Positions 1-6,127 of a stretch of 12,953 nt of DNA are shown piece after piece (position 1 is the first letter of the stretch; each line of letters opens with the position of its first letter). The notes under the pieces were generated by a model. That model searched no databases. It saw only the letters and a list, made by a program, of their open reading frames with translations, and was not told the origin of the DNA. The stretch comes from a candidate division TA06 bacterium SM23_40 (lineage in GTDB: Bacteria > LJUI01 > SM1-40). The position numbers and the translations under genes were made by a program. The stretch lies in contig LJUI01000070.1 in the NCBI GenBank assembly GCA_001303705.1, positions 1 to 12,953 on the forward strand, given 5' to 3'.

Positions 1-30
1 CTCAGGCGACGAGATGCTCGCAGTCCATCC

Positions 31-49
31 TGACGGCAGCAAACCGTCA
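31..49 (-). other. Short hairpin overlapping the comEC stop codon
   Basis: TGACGG and CCGTCA form a 6-bp stem with a 7-nt loop, and the comEC stop codon is part of the stem. No T-tract follows on the minus strand, so it is not a convincing intrinsic terminator. It may stabilise the 3' end or simply be chance. Nothing else is recognised in positions 1-46. Confidence 0.3.
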
Positions 50-2482
50 CTTCGTGTCCCCCGACCATGCCCGAGAAATGTCGCGGTACGGGGAGGATCC
101 TTCGTCTACCATACCGTCAACGACAAGATGCTGGCCATCGATCCCGGCTCTGATCGCCCCTACGAGATCAGTCCTCAACACAGCACTTCCCGTTCGCCTG
201 TACCGTTCCACCACTCTTGGATCAGGGAGTCCGAACCGGTTTCTCGCCCCCACACTGATCACCGCAACCTCGGCACCGATGCCGGACGCGAACTCCTCCG
301 AGTTTGCATCCTCTCCCCCGTGGTGGGGAACCTTGAGCAGAATACTACGCCCATCTCTCTCCACCACATCCAGGATGCCCTCCGTCCTCTCGAGGTCGCC
401 CGTGAGGAGGATGGTCCACTCCCCCCAGTCAATCGCCAGCACAACCGACCAGTCATTTCTATTTGCAGGCGGGGCGACGCCATCGGTCCCCCACCCGCGC
501 GGCGGATGGAGCACACGTACTGCAGCTCCGATCCCCTCGATCCGATCCCCTGCCCTGATCCGGTAGTAGGGAATACCACGGCGGCGGATCTTCTCGACGA
601 ACCGCCGATATGTGGGAGAGTTACCGGGAAGCCCGGAATCGAGGACGACCTCGACATCGAACTCTTCAACCAGATAGACGAGACCCCCCAGATGATCCGC
701 ATCGGGATGGGTGGCCACGAGGACGTCGATCGATCGATGCCCCTGGCTCCACAGATACGGGGCGACGATCGCCTCTCCCGCGCTCCAATCCCGGAATGCA
801 GGCCCTCCGTCCACGACCATCACCCTCCCGCCCGGGCCGGTAATTACCATCGCGTCTCCCTGCCCGACATCGAGGAATATGGCCCGGAGGTCGGTGCGGC
901 ACGGGGCGAAGACGCCGTGCCAGACCCACACCTGTGCCAGAATGAGGAGCCAGATAAGGGCCACTCTGCGTACGCACCTTCCGTCCGTTGCCCGACACAG
1001 GATCACGAGGGTAAGGTAGTACATGAGAATCGAGAAGGCGTGCGGGGCCGGGAGGCGAAGCGACGCACACTCCACCCGGGAGACGAACCTGACCGCCGCG
1101 AGGAGCAGGGTGAGGACTGCCCATTCGGCCGCGGCGAACACCTGGCCGAGCACAGAGGAGATGAGGCCAGAAGTGACGGTAGCCAGGGAGAGGGCGATGG
1201 CCAGGCCGACGAGGGGAATGACGACGAGATTTGCCAGGGGAGCGAGGAGAGGAAGACGGAAGAAGTGATAGGCGACGAGAGGAGCGGTACCCAGCTGGGC
1301 CGCGACCGAGACACCGAGGGCCTGGCAGATGCGGGCGGCAGGTGAAGACCCACTGCGTACCGCAGCGGGGAGGAGGGCAAGGAGTCGCGGAAAGACGAAC
1401 AGGATAGAGAACGTGGCGAGGAAGGAGAGCTGGAATCCAAGATCGTGCAGGGCGCGCGGAGCGGCGACGAGGATGGCGAGGGCGATCGCGGCGAGAAGGT
1501 TGATCCGATCGAACCGCCGGTCGAGAGTGAGGGCAATGCTCCCCATCCCGAACAGAGCGACAGCCCGGATCACCGACGGACGGAGTCCTGTCAACGGAGC
1601 ATATGCCACCAGGAGGACCGCGGTGAGGAGCGAGGCAGCGGTGCGGGGGAGTCCCACCCCGCGCAGGAAGAGCGTAGCAATGAGTGCCAGAATGCCGACG
1701 TGGAGTCCGCTCACCGCCAGCACATGGATCATTCCTGACGTTCTGAACCATGACTCTACGTAACCGGGCAGGCCTTCACGGTCGCCGAGAAGGAGTGCTC
1801 CGATCACGGCCCTGGGGTCGCCGCGCAACCACCGGTCGAGGGTACAGGAGACATAGCGTCGCACCGGGCAGACGATGCAGCGCAGAACCGGATTCCCCCC
1901 TCCCCGGCAGATCACCGCAATGCCATCAGGATCTGCGATTCGCATGACCCCGTACACGCCGCGCTGCGCAAGATATCGCCGGCGGTCGAAACCACCGGGA
2001 TTCCTCGCCGGGGATGGAACCTCGAGCACTCCCCTCATCTCGACCAGATCGCCGTACGAGACGCCGAGGAGATGGTGCGCCCCGACCACCTGAACCAGGC
2101 CATCGACATGCACACATGCCGACCCCACCCCGAGCCGGAAAGCCCTGACGAGGACGGTCGTCCTCCACGGCTCCCTCACCGGATCGCGGATGACTGTGCC
2201 GGCAAGCCTCACCTGAAAGGGAAGCCCGGCAAACCGGGATAGATGTGCGGAAGAGAAGTAGTCCGTCGCGAGTTCGTATCGAACGAGACCGGCGAGCACG
2301 AGGGCGGCGAGAAGAATCGGGGTGCGGATTTCTCGACCCCGCTCGATCAGCACGAGACCCACCCAGAGAGCGAGACCGCACGACACCGCCCAGAGGAGAA
2401 AGAGAGGTGGTACGCTGAGGAACTGCCCGATAACGATCCCGCCGCCGTATGCCGCCAGAGTCAAAAGAGCCGGCTGCCCCAT
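47..2482 (-). CDS. comEC: ComEC/Rec2-type DNA uptake channel with C-terminal metallo-beta-lactamase domain
   Basis: Inner-membrane channel that moves single-stranded DNA into the cytoplasm during natural transformation. The 811 residues match full-length three-domain family members. Residues 1-190 hold N-terminal membrane helices and the DUF4131-type soluble region, with the typical NPGGFDRRRYLAQRGV stretch at 161-176. Residues 225-520 form the competence domain with many membrane helices and the signature HVLAVSGLHVG at 253-263. Residues 530-800 form the metallo-beta-lactamase-like domain, with LDVGQGDA (537-544), the metal/nuclease-like motif THPDADH (591-597), LLTGDL (692-697) and KVPHHGG (717-723). 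The ATG at 2482 has only a weak ribosome site (GGGATGAGAG). A 145-nt spacer separates it from a terminator-like hairpin in the leader, so expression may be attenuated. No other competence gene is visible here. The family call is secure; competence of this organism is inferred. Confidence 0.95.
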   Translation of the reverse strand: MGQPALLTLAAYGGGIVIGQFLSVPPLFLLWAVSCGLALWVGLVLIERGREIRTPILLAALVLAGLVRYELATDYFSSAHLSRFAGLPFQVRLAGTVIRDPVREPWRTTVLVRAFRLGVGSACVHVDGLVQVVGAHHLLGVSYGDLVEMRGVLEVPSPARNPGGFDRRRYLAQRGVYGVMRIADPDGIAVICRGGGNPVLRCIVCPVRRYVSCTLDRWLRGDPRAVIGALLLGDREGLPGYVESWFRTSGMIHVLAVSGLHVGILALIATLFLRGVGLPRTAASLLTAVLLVAYAPLTGLRPSVIRAVALFGMGSIALTLDRRFDRINLLAAIALAILVAAPRALHDLGFQLSFLATFSILFVFPRLLALLPAAVRSGSSPAARICQALGVSVAAQLGTAPLVAYHFFRLPLLAPLANLVVIPLVGLAIALSLATVTSGLISSVLGQVFAAAEWAVLTLLLAAVRFVSRVECASLRLPAPHAFSILMYYLTLVILCRATDGRCVRRVALIWLLILAQVWVWHGVFAPCRTDLRAIFLDVGQGDAMVITGPGGRVMVVDGGPAFRDWSAGEAIVAPYLWSQGHRSIDVLVATHPDADHLGGLVYLVEEFDVEVVLDSGLPGNSPTYRRFVEKIRRRGIPYYRIRAGDRIEGIGAAVRVLHPPRGWGTDGVAPPANRNDWSVVLAIDWGEWTILLTGDLERTEGILDVVERDGRSILLKVPHHGGEDANSEEFASGIGAEVAVISVGARNRFGLPDPRVVERYRRTGSAVLRTDLVGAIRAGIDGQHLVVDGMVDEGSSPYRDISRAWSGDTK

Positions 2483-2560
2483 CTCTCATCCCGTATCCAC
2501 AGGCCCCCATACCCACTCCCGGTCGGTATCGGATGCGCACCACGATCTCCACACCGCGAT

Positions 2561-2577
2561 CATGGGACCCTCCCATG
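2561..2577 (-). repeat. Perfect inverted repeat in the comEC 5' untranslated region
   Basis: CATGGGA, a 3-nt spacer, then TCCCATG: a 7-bp perfect stem about 80 nt upstream of the comEC start and downstream of the leader terminator. It could be an RNA hairpin in the 5' untranslated region or a protein-binding dyad. No T-tract follows. No known element is recognised. Confidence 0.35.
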
Positions 2578-2611
2578 CACCCCACTCGCCGCTTTCCCGG
2601 CTCCGGACGGG

Positions 2612-2651
2612 AAAGAGAAAAGCCCCCGTTCCGCCGCCGGCGAACGGGAGC
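2612..2651 (-). terminator. Intrinsic terminator inside the comEC leader (possible attenuator)
   Basis: On the minus strand a 10-bp stem (GCTCCCGTTC with GAACGGGGGC, one G-U pair) with a 10-nt loop is followed directly by TTTTCTCTTTC. It lies downstream of a strong promoter (2720-2748) and upstream of comEC, with no open reading frame of its own between them. It therefore ends a short transcript of about 100 nt or acts as a conditional terminator for comEC. Confidence 0.65.
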
Positions 2652-2713
2652 CCTGTTCGATTCAGCTCGAGAGGCCTCTCGGGCCCCACAGCTGCTGCTC
2701 ATGCTCTCTGTGC
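2612..2713 (-). ncRNA. Short leader transcript or small RNA upstream of comEC
   Basis: This is the stretch between the predicted start site (about 7 nt after the -10 box at 2720-2725) and the T-tract of the terminator at 2612-2651. It contains a self-complementary element CGAGAGGCCTCTCG (2668-2681). Next to it GGGGCCC (minus strand, 2681-2687) can pair over 7 bp, including one G-U, with GGGCTCC (2647-2653). That second segment is also the start of the terminator's 5' arm, so two mutually exclusive folds are possible, as in attenuators. I do not recognise a known riboswitch, T-box or leader peptide. It could equally be a free-standing small RNA. The ends are approximate. Confidence 0.4.
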
Positions 2714-2719
2714 TACTCT

Positions 2720-2748
2720 ATTGTATGGAGGAGCCTTGTCACCGTCAA
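2720..2748 (-). promoter_or_regulatory. Sigma-70-type promoter for the comEC leader
   Basis: Minus strand: -35 box TTGACG (2743-2748), 17-bp spacer, -10 box TACAAT (2720-2725). Each box differs from consensus at one position and the spacing is ideal, making it the strongest promoter match in the window. It starts directly after the terminator of the upstream gene, as expected for a new transcription unit. Confidence 0.75.
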
Positions 2749-2750
2749 TG

Positions 2751-2780
2751 AAAAAGTACCTCCTGCGTCGTGGCAGGAGG
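2751..2780 (-). terminator. Intrinsic terminator after the DnaD-like gene
   Basis: Minus strand: CCTCCTGC, a 6-nt loop, then GCAGGAGG form a perfect 8-bp GC-rich stem (2759-2780). It is followed by TAC and five T residues (plus-strand A run 2751-2755). It lies about 70 nt after the stop of the gene at 2849-3253 and just before the comEC leader promoter, so it separates the two units. Confidence 0.75.
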
Positions 2781-2848
2781 CTCTATGTCCCGGCATGAAG
2801 GTCTGTCTTCGTCTCCGGGGGCCGGCTCAGCGCATCGCCACTTACGGC

Positions 2849-3253
2849 TCAGGCAGAGCCACCGTCGCCCTTACTGCTCCGTCTCTTCCGCCCTCGAGCT
2901 GCCGCCGTACCCTGCTCCCCTGTCCGCCGCTCTCTCAGCATCTCCCGGAGTTCTCTCACCTCATCAGGCCAGAGCGACCACCCGTACAGCCGCTGCATAA
3001 TCCATTGCCAGGGCTTCTTTCCCAGTTCTCTCGGAGCCTTCTCTATCGCCTCGATGACCTCATCGGCGGACCGGCGCGATCCATCTGCCTTCTTAGAGAG
3101 ACGAGCTATCTGAACCGTTGTCAGTTCCTTTCCGTACTTCGCCTCGTAGGCATCAGCGATCCGATCGTAGTCGGATGCCTGCTGCTTCCTCCGCGCCTTC
3201 TGCCCCACACCTGACTGCGGCCGAGATGAAGCCGGTGTTGCCTGCGAGCGCAT
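2849..3253 (-). CDS. Small basic protein with a possible DnaD-like C-terminal domain
   Basis: A 134-residue protein not firmly recognised. Residues 1-27 and 110-134 are low-complexity and rich in R, K, S and G. The core 28-108 looks helical and folded. Its pattern (a YxxKYGKELT stretch near 36-45, DEVIEAIEKA at 64-73, then PWQWIMQRLYGW at 81-92) resembles the DnaD/DnaB_2 domain, in which an acidic helix precedes an aromatic 'Yi..IL..W' ending. That would suggest DNA binding or replication-initiation help, as in Gram-positive or phage proteins, but the match is by eye only. The ATG at 3253 has AGGGAGG 10 nt upstream. It has its own promoter (3444-3473) with a palindrome over the -10 box, an untranslated leader of about 185 nt, and an intrinsic terminator downstream, so it forms a single-gene unit. 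Open frames on the opposite strand over this region look like shadows. Confidence 0.6.
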   Translation of the reverse strand: MRSQATPASSRPQSGVGQKARRKQQASDYDRIADAYEAKYGKELTTVQIARLSKKADGSRRSADEVIEAIEKAPRELGKKPWQWIMQRLYGWSLWPDEVRELREMLRERRTGEQGTAAARGRKRRSSKGDGGSA

Positions 3254-3397
3254 GACCGTCCGTCCTCCCTGATGCCAGAAATGCTACCTCGTGCTGCCGA
3301 GCATGGACCGTCAGGTCCCTCTCTCCTGCTTCTATCTTGTATCCTGTTTCCTGCTGACATACTCCATCGGGCCCATCGGATCGCGGGCAGCAGCCAT

Positions 3398-3416
3398 TCC
3401 GATGGCCATCGCAGAA
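3398..3416. repeat. Second copy of the palindromic repeat (possible operator O2)
   Basis: A 19-bp element holding the perfect 12-bp palindrome CGATGGCCATCG (3400-3411). It matches the copy at 3434-3452 at 17 of 19 positions, offset by exactly 36 bp in the same orientation. It falls roughly 27-36 nt into the predicted transcript of the DnaD-like gene, a usual place for a second repressor site. Confidence 0.5.
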
Positions 3417-3433
3417 TCGACAACGGCGGCCCG

Positions 3434-3452
3434 TCTGATGGCCATCGTAGAA
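3434..3452. promoter_or_regulatory. Palindromic repeat overlapping the -10 box (possible operator O1)
   Basis: Contains the perfect 10-bp palindrome GATGGCCATC (3437-3446), which overlaps the -10 hexamer at 3444-3449 and the predicted start site. Together with the copy 36 bp downstream it looks like a repressor operator pair. Two further CCATCG half-sites lie at 3364 and 3373. The regulator is unknown; autoregulation by the DnaD-like protein is only a guess. Confidence 0.5.
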
Positions 3453-3473
3453 CACGAGGCGTGAACATGTCAA
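3444..3473 (-). promoter_or_regulatory. Sigma-70-type promoter of the DnaD-like gene
   Basis: Minus strand: perfect -35 TTGACA (3468-3473), 18-bp spacer, -10 TACGAT (3444-3449). The predicted start near 3437 gives a leader of about 185 nt before the ATG at 3253. The leader holds the second palindrome and a small hairpin GGACC-GTCA-GGTCC (3305-3318). The -35 box is only 26 bp beyond the VOC gene's stop codon. Confidence 0.65.
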
Positions 3474-3500
3474 GCGAAAGTCGTCGCCATGTCTGCTACG

Positions 3501-3869
3501 CTACTCCGCCGAGGGATCTTCCTCCATCAGCCCGAAGACATTTCCCTCGGTGTCGGTGCAGTAGGCCATCCACCCCACTCCGGGCACCGAACGCTTCCCC
3601 ATGATAACCTCCCCGCCCATCTCCTTGATCTTTGCCGTGTATTCGTCGACAGAGGGGACATCGACCGTATTGTACGTGCCGGCATGCGGGTCCATCCGCC
3701 TCATGATCCCGCCGTCGATCCCCGGCTGGCCCTGCTCCCCCGTCGTCACCAGCCAGTAGTCTGCCGGACCCTCCCACTTCTTGATCTGCCAGCCGAACAC
3801 CTTCTCATAGAACGCGGCAGCTCTGGCGGGATCGTCCGCGTTGATCTCAAAGTGAACCACTCTCGGCAT
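3501..3869 (-). CDS. VOC superfamily (glyoxalase/bleomycin-resistance fold) protein
   Basis: A 122-residue single-domain protein of the vicinal oxygen chelate fold. The strand start VVHFEI (4-9) with H6, the DDPARAAAFYEKVFGW segment (12-27), the central PGIDGGIM (49-56), and the closing CTDTEGNVFGLMEED (104-118) with E116 are typical. H6 and E116 would be metal ligands. The length suits a protein that works as a dimer. Members bind small substrates or act as dioxygenases, isomerases or resistance proteins; the substrate cannot be read here. The start is the ATG at 3869 because AAAGGAGG lies 5 nt upstream. A longer in-frame reading to 3950 adds a low-complexity, unsupported extension. A promoter lies upstream at 4024-4052. 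It seems unrelated to the redox cluster apart from strand. Confidence 0.9.
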   Translation of the reverse strand: MPRVVHFEINADDPARAAAFYEKVFGWQIKKWEGPADYWLVTTGEQGQPGIDGGIMRRMDPHAGTYNTVDVPSVDEYTAKIKEMGGEVIMGKRSVPGVGWMAYCTDTEGNVFGLMEEDPSAE

Positions 3870-3874
3870 ATCGA

Positions 3875-3882
3875 CCTCCTTT
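3875..3882 (-). promoter_or_regulatory. Strong ribosome binding site that sets the VOC start
   Basis: AAAGGAGG on the minus strand, 5 nt before the ATG at 3869 (AAAGGAGGTCGAT-ATG). It is close to the perfect anti-16S complement and fixes the start 27 codons inside the longest open frame. Confidence 0.8.
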
Positions 3883-4023
3883 GCGCCGGAACAAGCTACG
3901 CCCACCGCCGCCACGCACCACCGCCGGAGGGCAGCTCCACCCCGTCTCACTGCTGTGACGCGTCCCCCAATCGCCTATCCCGCCGGACGACATGCAGGAC
4001 CCGATTCGATGCCGCGGGACCCT

Positions 4024-4052
4024 TACATAGTGTGATCACCATGCGGCGTCAA
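4024..4052 (-). promoter_or_regulatory. Probable promoter of the VOC gene with a small palindrome in its spacer
   Basis: Minus strand: -35 TTGACG (4047-4052), 17-bp spacer, -10 TATGTA (4024-4029; first three positions match consensus, so weak). The spacer contains the palindrome GTGATCAC (4032-4039), a possible regulator site. The resulting leader would be about 150 nt. Confidence 0.45.
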
Positions 4053-4091
4053 CTCGAACTGCCGCTGCGTTCCTGTATTGACCGCAGGCTG

Positions 4092-4340
4092 TCACTCCCT
4101 GTGTCGCCCGCCAGATCTGGCACCGGCCAGGCCCGCCAGCACCGCGACGAAGATGGCGACCTTCAGTGCGGTGAACCAGGATATCGACTCCGCGACGAGG
4201 CCCTGCTCGACCGCTCCGGGGAAGAGATCCGGGATCGTCCAAGCCCAGAGCACCTTCACCAGGAACAGGGCGACAATGAAAACGATGACGATGAGCGCGA
4301 GGATGCCGGGCACGACTGCCAGCCAACATGAACTCCTCAT
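4092..4340 (-). CDS. Small membrane protein with two predicted helices, family not recognised
   Basis: An 82-residue protein. Residues 7-33 form a long hydrophobic helix and 55-74 a second one. Between them is a compact loop WTIPDLFPGAVEQGL (34-48), which looks conserved and functional: aromatic, prolines, one acidic pair. The tail RSGGRHRE is basic and probably cytoplasmic. The ATG at 4340 is chosen because GGAGGAGG (4349-4356) lies 8 nt upstream; an in-frame start at 4397 would add 19 polar residues without support. It starts 146 nt after the flavoprotein stop. It is tempting as a membrane anchor for that complex. However, it has two helices rather than the usual three and no histidine within a helix for haem, so this is not supported. 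Function unknown. Confidence 0.75.
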   Translation of the reverse strand: MRSSCWLAVVPGILALIVIVFIVALFLVKVLWAWTIPDLFPGAVEQGLVAESISWFTALKVAIFVAVLAGLAGARSGGRHRE

Positions 4341-4380
4341 GAGCGAGACCTCCTCCCCATGGCGTTCCCTCCGCAGACGG

Positions 4381-4434
4381 TCGCAGGGCTGCGCCACACC
4401 CCTCGATGACGCGGCGATGGCGCTGGCCCTGCGA
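4381..4434. other. Long two-part stem-loop between the flavoprotein and the small membrane protein
   Basis: TCGCAGGGC (4381-4389) pairs perfectly with GCCCTGCGA (4426-4434). After a 1x2 internal loop GCGCCA (4391-4396) pairs with TGGCGC (4418-4423). That gives 15 base pairs with a 21-nt apical part. No T-tract follows on either strand, so it is not a standard intrinsic terminator. It could be a 3'-end stabiliser of the redox operon, a processing site, or a leader element of the small membrane gene. Confidence 0.5.
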
Positions 4435-4486
4435 AACGGATATCGAGTATGTTTGAGGATTACTACGATGTAGGGCGGGGAGTCTC

Positions 4487-6115
4487 TCAGGATCCGATCG
4501 TGATGAGATGGCTCTTGAGCTCGTCCGGCCGGTAGTCCGGGAGCAGCATCGGCGCGCGACGGGTGGTCTCGACCCCGTTCTTCTCGAGCTCCTCGTGGTA
4601 GCGGCGCACGTGGTCGAGCCCGAGTTCCCCTGGAACCGTCTCCTTTGCCCTGAGCGCTGCTGCTGCTCCTGCACGCCGCCCGAAGACGACGATGTCGAGC
4701 AGGGAGTTGCCCATCAGCCGGTTCCGCCCGTGGACCCCGCCCGCCACCTCGCCCGCCACGTACAGCCCCTCGATCTGAGAGGCGCCCTGATCGTCGATCA
4801 CAATTCCGCCATTCTGGTAGTGCTGGGTCGGGTAGACCAGGATCGGATCCGCGGTCATGTCGATTTCGAACCGTTCATACTGTCGGTACATCGCCGGGAG
4901 CAGCCGCTGAATGGTCCCGCTCCCGTGAATCTCCTCGATGAGAGGGGAGTCGAGCCACACACCTCGCATGCCGCTCGGCGTGACGACCCCGAGGTTTCGC
5001 TCCGTGCACTCCCTGATGATCGCAGCGGATTCGGCATCCCTCGTCTCGAGTTCATACACGAACCGATTCCCCTCGCCATTCACAAGCTGCGCCCCAAGAC
5101 CCCGCACCTTCTCGGTGACGAGCTGTCCCACGATCTGCTCCGGGTAGGCCGCCCCGGTGGGATGATACTGGATGGTGTCCATGAAGGCAAGCTCACACCC
5201 TGCCCGATATGCGAGCACCAGGCCATCGGCAGTCGCGCCATAGTGATTGGTGGTGGGGAATCCCTGCACGTGAAGCCGCCCCGCTCCCCCCGTCGCAATG
5301 ACCGTCGCCTTGGCCCGGACGATCGAATACTCCTGCGTCTCCATGTTGTAGAGGATCGCGCCGGTGCATCGCCCCTTGCCGTCGGTGAGCAGTTCTACGA
5401 CCGGTGAGAACTCGATCACCTCGATATCCTGGTTGAGCACCTCGTCCCGGATCACCTTCATGATGTCGCCGCCGGAGTAATCGCGCGCAGAATGCATGCG
5501 CTTGCGCGACGTTCCCCCTCCGTGGATCGTCACCATCGTCCCGTCCGGCTCCTTGTCGAACATGACGCCCATCTCCTCGAGCCAACCGATGACCTTGGGC
5601 GCGTCTATCACCAGCGCGCGAACGAGGGCGGGATCGTTGTGGAACCCGCCTCCACCGATGACATCGAGGTAGTGGATCGACGGCGAATCGTGACTCTTGT
5701 CGGCAGCCTGTATCCCACCCTGGGCCATCATCGTGTTGGCATCGCCGAACCGGAGCTTGGTCGCCAGCAGCACACTCGCCCCGCTCTCCCGGGCAAGGAG
5801 CGCGGCCGCGCCGCCAGCGCCGCCGCCGCCGACAACGAGCACATCGACATCGTGATCGATCCGTGAGAGGTCGAAGTCCTCGGGATCTACCAGACTTCTT
5901 GCCTCGATGAGATCGGCGATCTCATGGGGAGCACGATCGCCCCTGCTCGGCCCCACGCGAAGCTCCCGCTGCTGCTCTCCCTTGTAGTCGGGGTGATGGT
6001 CCCTGAGTAGCTGAGCCTTCTCGTCAGGACTCATGAGACCCAGTTCCTGCGTCTTCCTGAATGCGCGTGTGCCTTCAAGTATCTTGATCGATTGCCGCAT
6101 GGCTTCGGTGTACAC
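4487..6115 (-). CDS. FAD flavoprotein of the fumarate reductase / succinate dehydrogenase / L-aspartate oxidase superfamily
   Basis: Probable catalytic subunit of a soluble fumarate-reductase-like enzyme. The FAD fold begins at 90 with VDVLVVGGGGAGG (90-102). Active-site elements are all present: YHPTG (317-321), TEKVRG with an arginine (334-339), QHYQNGG (431-437) and VHGRNRLMGNSLL (461-473). The position that carries covalent FAD as histidine in FrdA/SdhA (SHT..A.GG) is asparagine here (ANTMMAQGG, N127). This matches L-aspartate oxidase and suggests non-covalent FAD. Residues 1-85 are an extension absent from classical FrdA, and the C-terminal helical domain is short (542 versus about 590-600). 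The start is GTG 6115, with GGGGGA upstream and 12 nt after the preceding gene. Its FrdB-like neighbour and lack of nadA or nadC favour a reductase over NAD biosynthesis. The substrate may be fumarate or another 2-enoate; not provable here. Confidence 0.85.
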   Translation of the reverse strand: MYTEAMRQSIKILEGTRAFRKTQELGLMSPDEKAQLLRDHHPDYKGEQQRELRVGPSRGDRAPHEIADLIEARSLVDPEDFDLSRIDHDVDVLVVGGGGAGGAAALLARESGASVLLATKLRFGDANTMMAQGGIQAADKSHDSPSIHYLDVIGGGGFHNDPALVRALVIDAPKVIGWLEEMGVMFDKEPDGTMVTIHGGGTSRKRMHSARDYSGGDIMKVIRDEVLNQDIEVIEFSPVVELLTDGKGRCTGAILYNMETQEYSIVRAKATVIATGGAGRLHVQGFPTTNHYGATADGLVLAYRAGCELAFMDTIQYHPTGAAYPEQIVGQLVTEKVRGLGAQLVNGEGNRFVYELETRDAESAAIIRECTERNLGVVTPSGMRGVWLDSPLIEEIHGSGTIQRLLPAMYRQYERFEIDMTADPILVYPTQHYQNGGIVIDDQGASQIEGLYVAGEVAGGVHGRNRLMGNSLLDIVVFGRRAGAAAALRAKETVPGELGLDHVRRYHEELEKNGVETTRRAPMLLPDYRPDELKSHLITIGS

Positions 6116-6127
6116 CGCTCATTCCCC

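Noticed and set aside
14-1345. Long plus-strand open frame of 443 codons
   Set aside because: It is antisense to comEC, whose ComEC and metallo-beta-lactamase motifs are unmistakable. The translation is low-complexity and rich in R, P, D and E, typical of a GC-rich shadow frame.
1926-2702. Minus-strand frame starting in the comEC leader at 2702, as a possible leader peptide or gene
   Set aside because: It has no stop within the leader, overlaps comEC in another frame and is arginine/serine-rich without motifs.
2612-2713. Known riboswitch or tRNA in the comEC leader
   Set aside because: I see no match to tRNA, T-box, SAM, TPP, cobalamin, c-di-GMP, fluoride or glycine core motifs; only generic hairpins and a terminator.
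2243-3214. Plus-strand open frame of 323 codons across the comEC 5' region and the DnaD-like gene
   Set aside because: It runs through two minus-strand terminators and a promoter, shows no domain, and has no convincing ribosome site.
3121-3473. Minus-strand frames of 106 and 115 codons over the promoter and operator region
   Set aside because: Their repeated YDGH/CDGH segments are only translations of the palindromic repeats; they overlap the DnaD-like gene and begin inside its promoter.
4092-4340. Small membrane protein as the SdhC/FrdC membrane anchor
   Set aside because: It has only two helices, no histidine within a helix and no quinone-site pattern, and it is separated from the flavoprotein gene by 146 nt.
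4487-6115. Flavoprotein as L-aspartate oxidase (NadB) for NAD synthesis
   Set aside because: Despite Asn at the FAD-linking position, there is no nadA or nadC nearby, an FrdB-like partner sits 12 nt upstream, and the protein has an extra N-terminal extension. The NadB option is kept only as an alternative.
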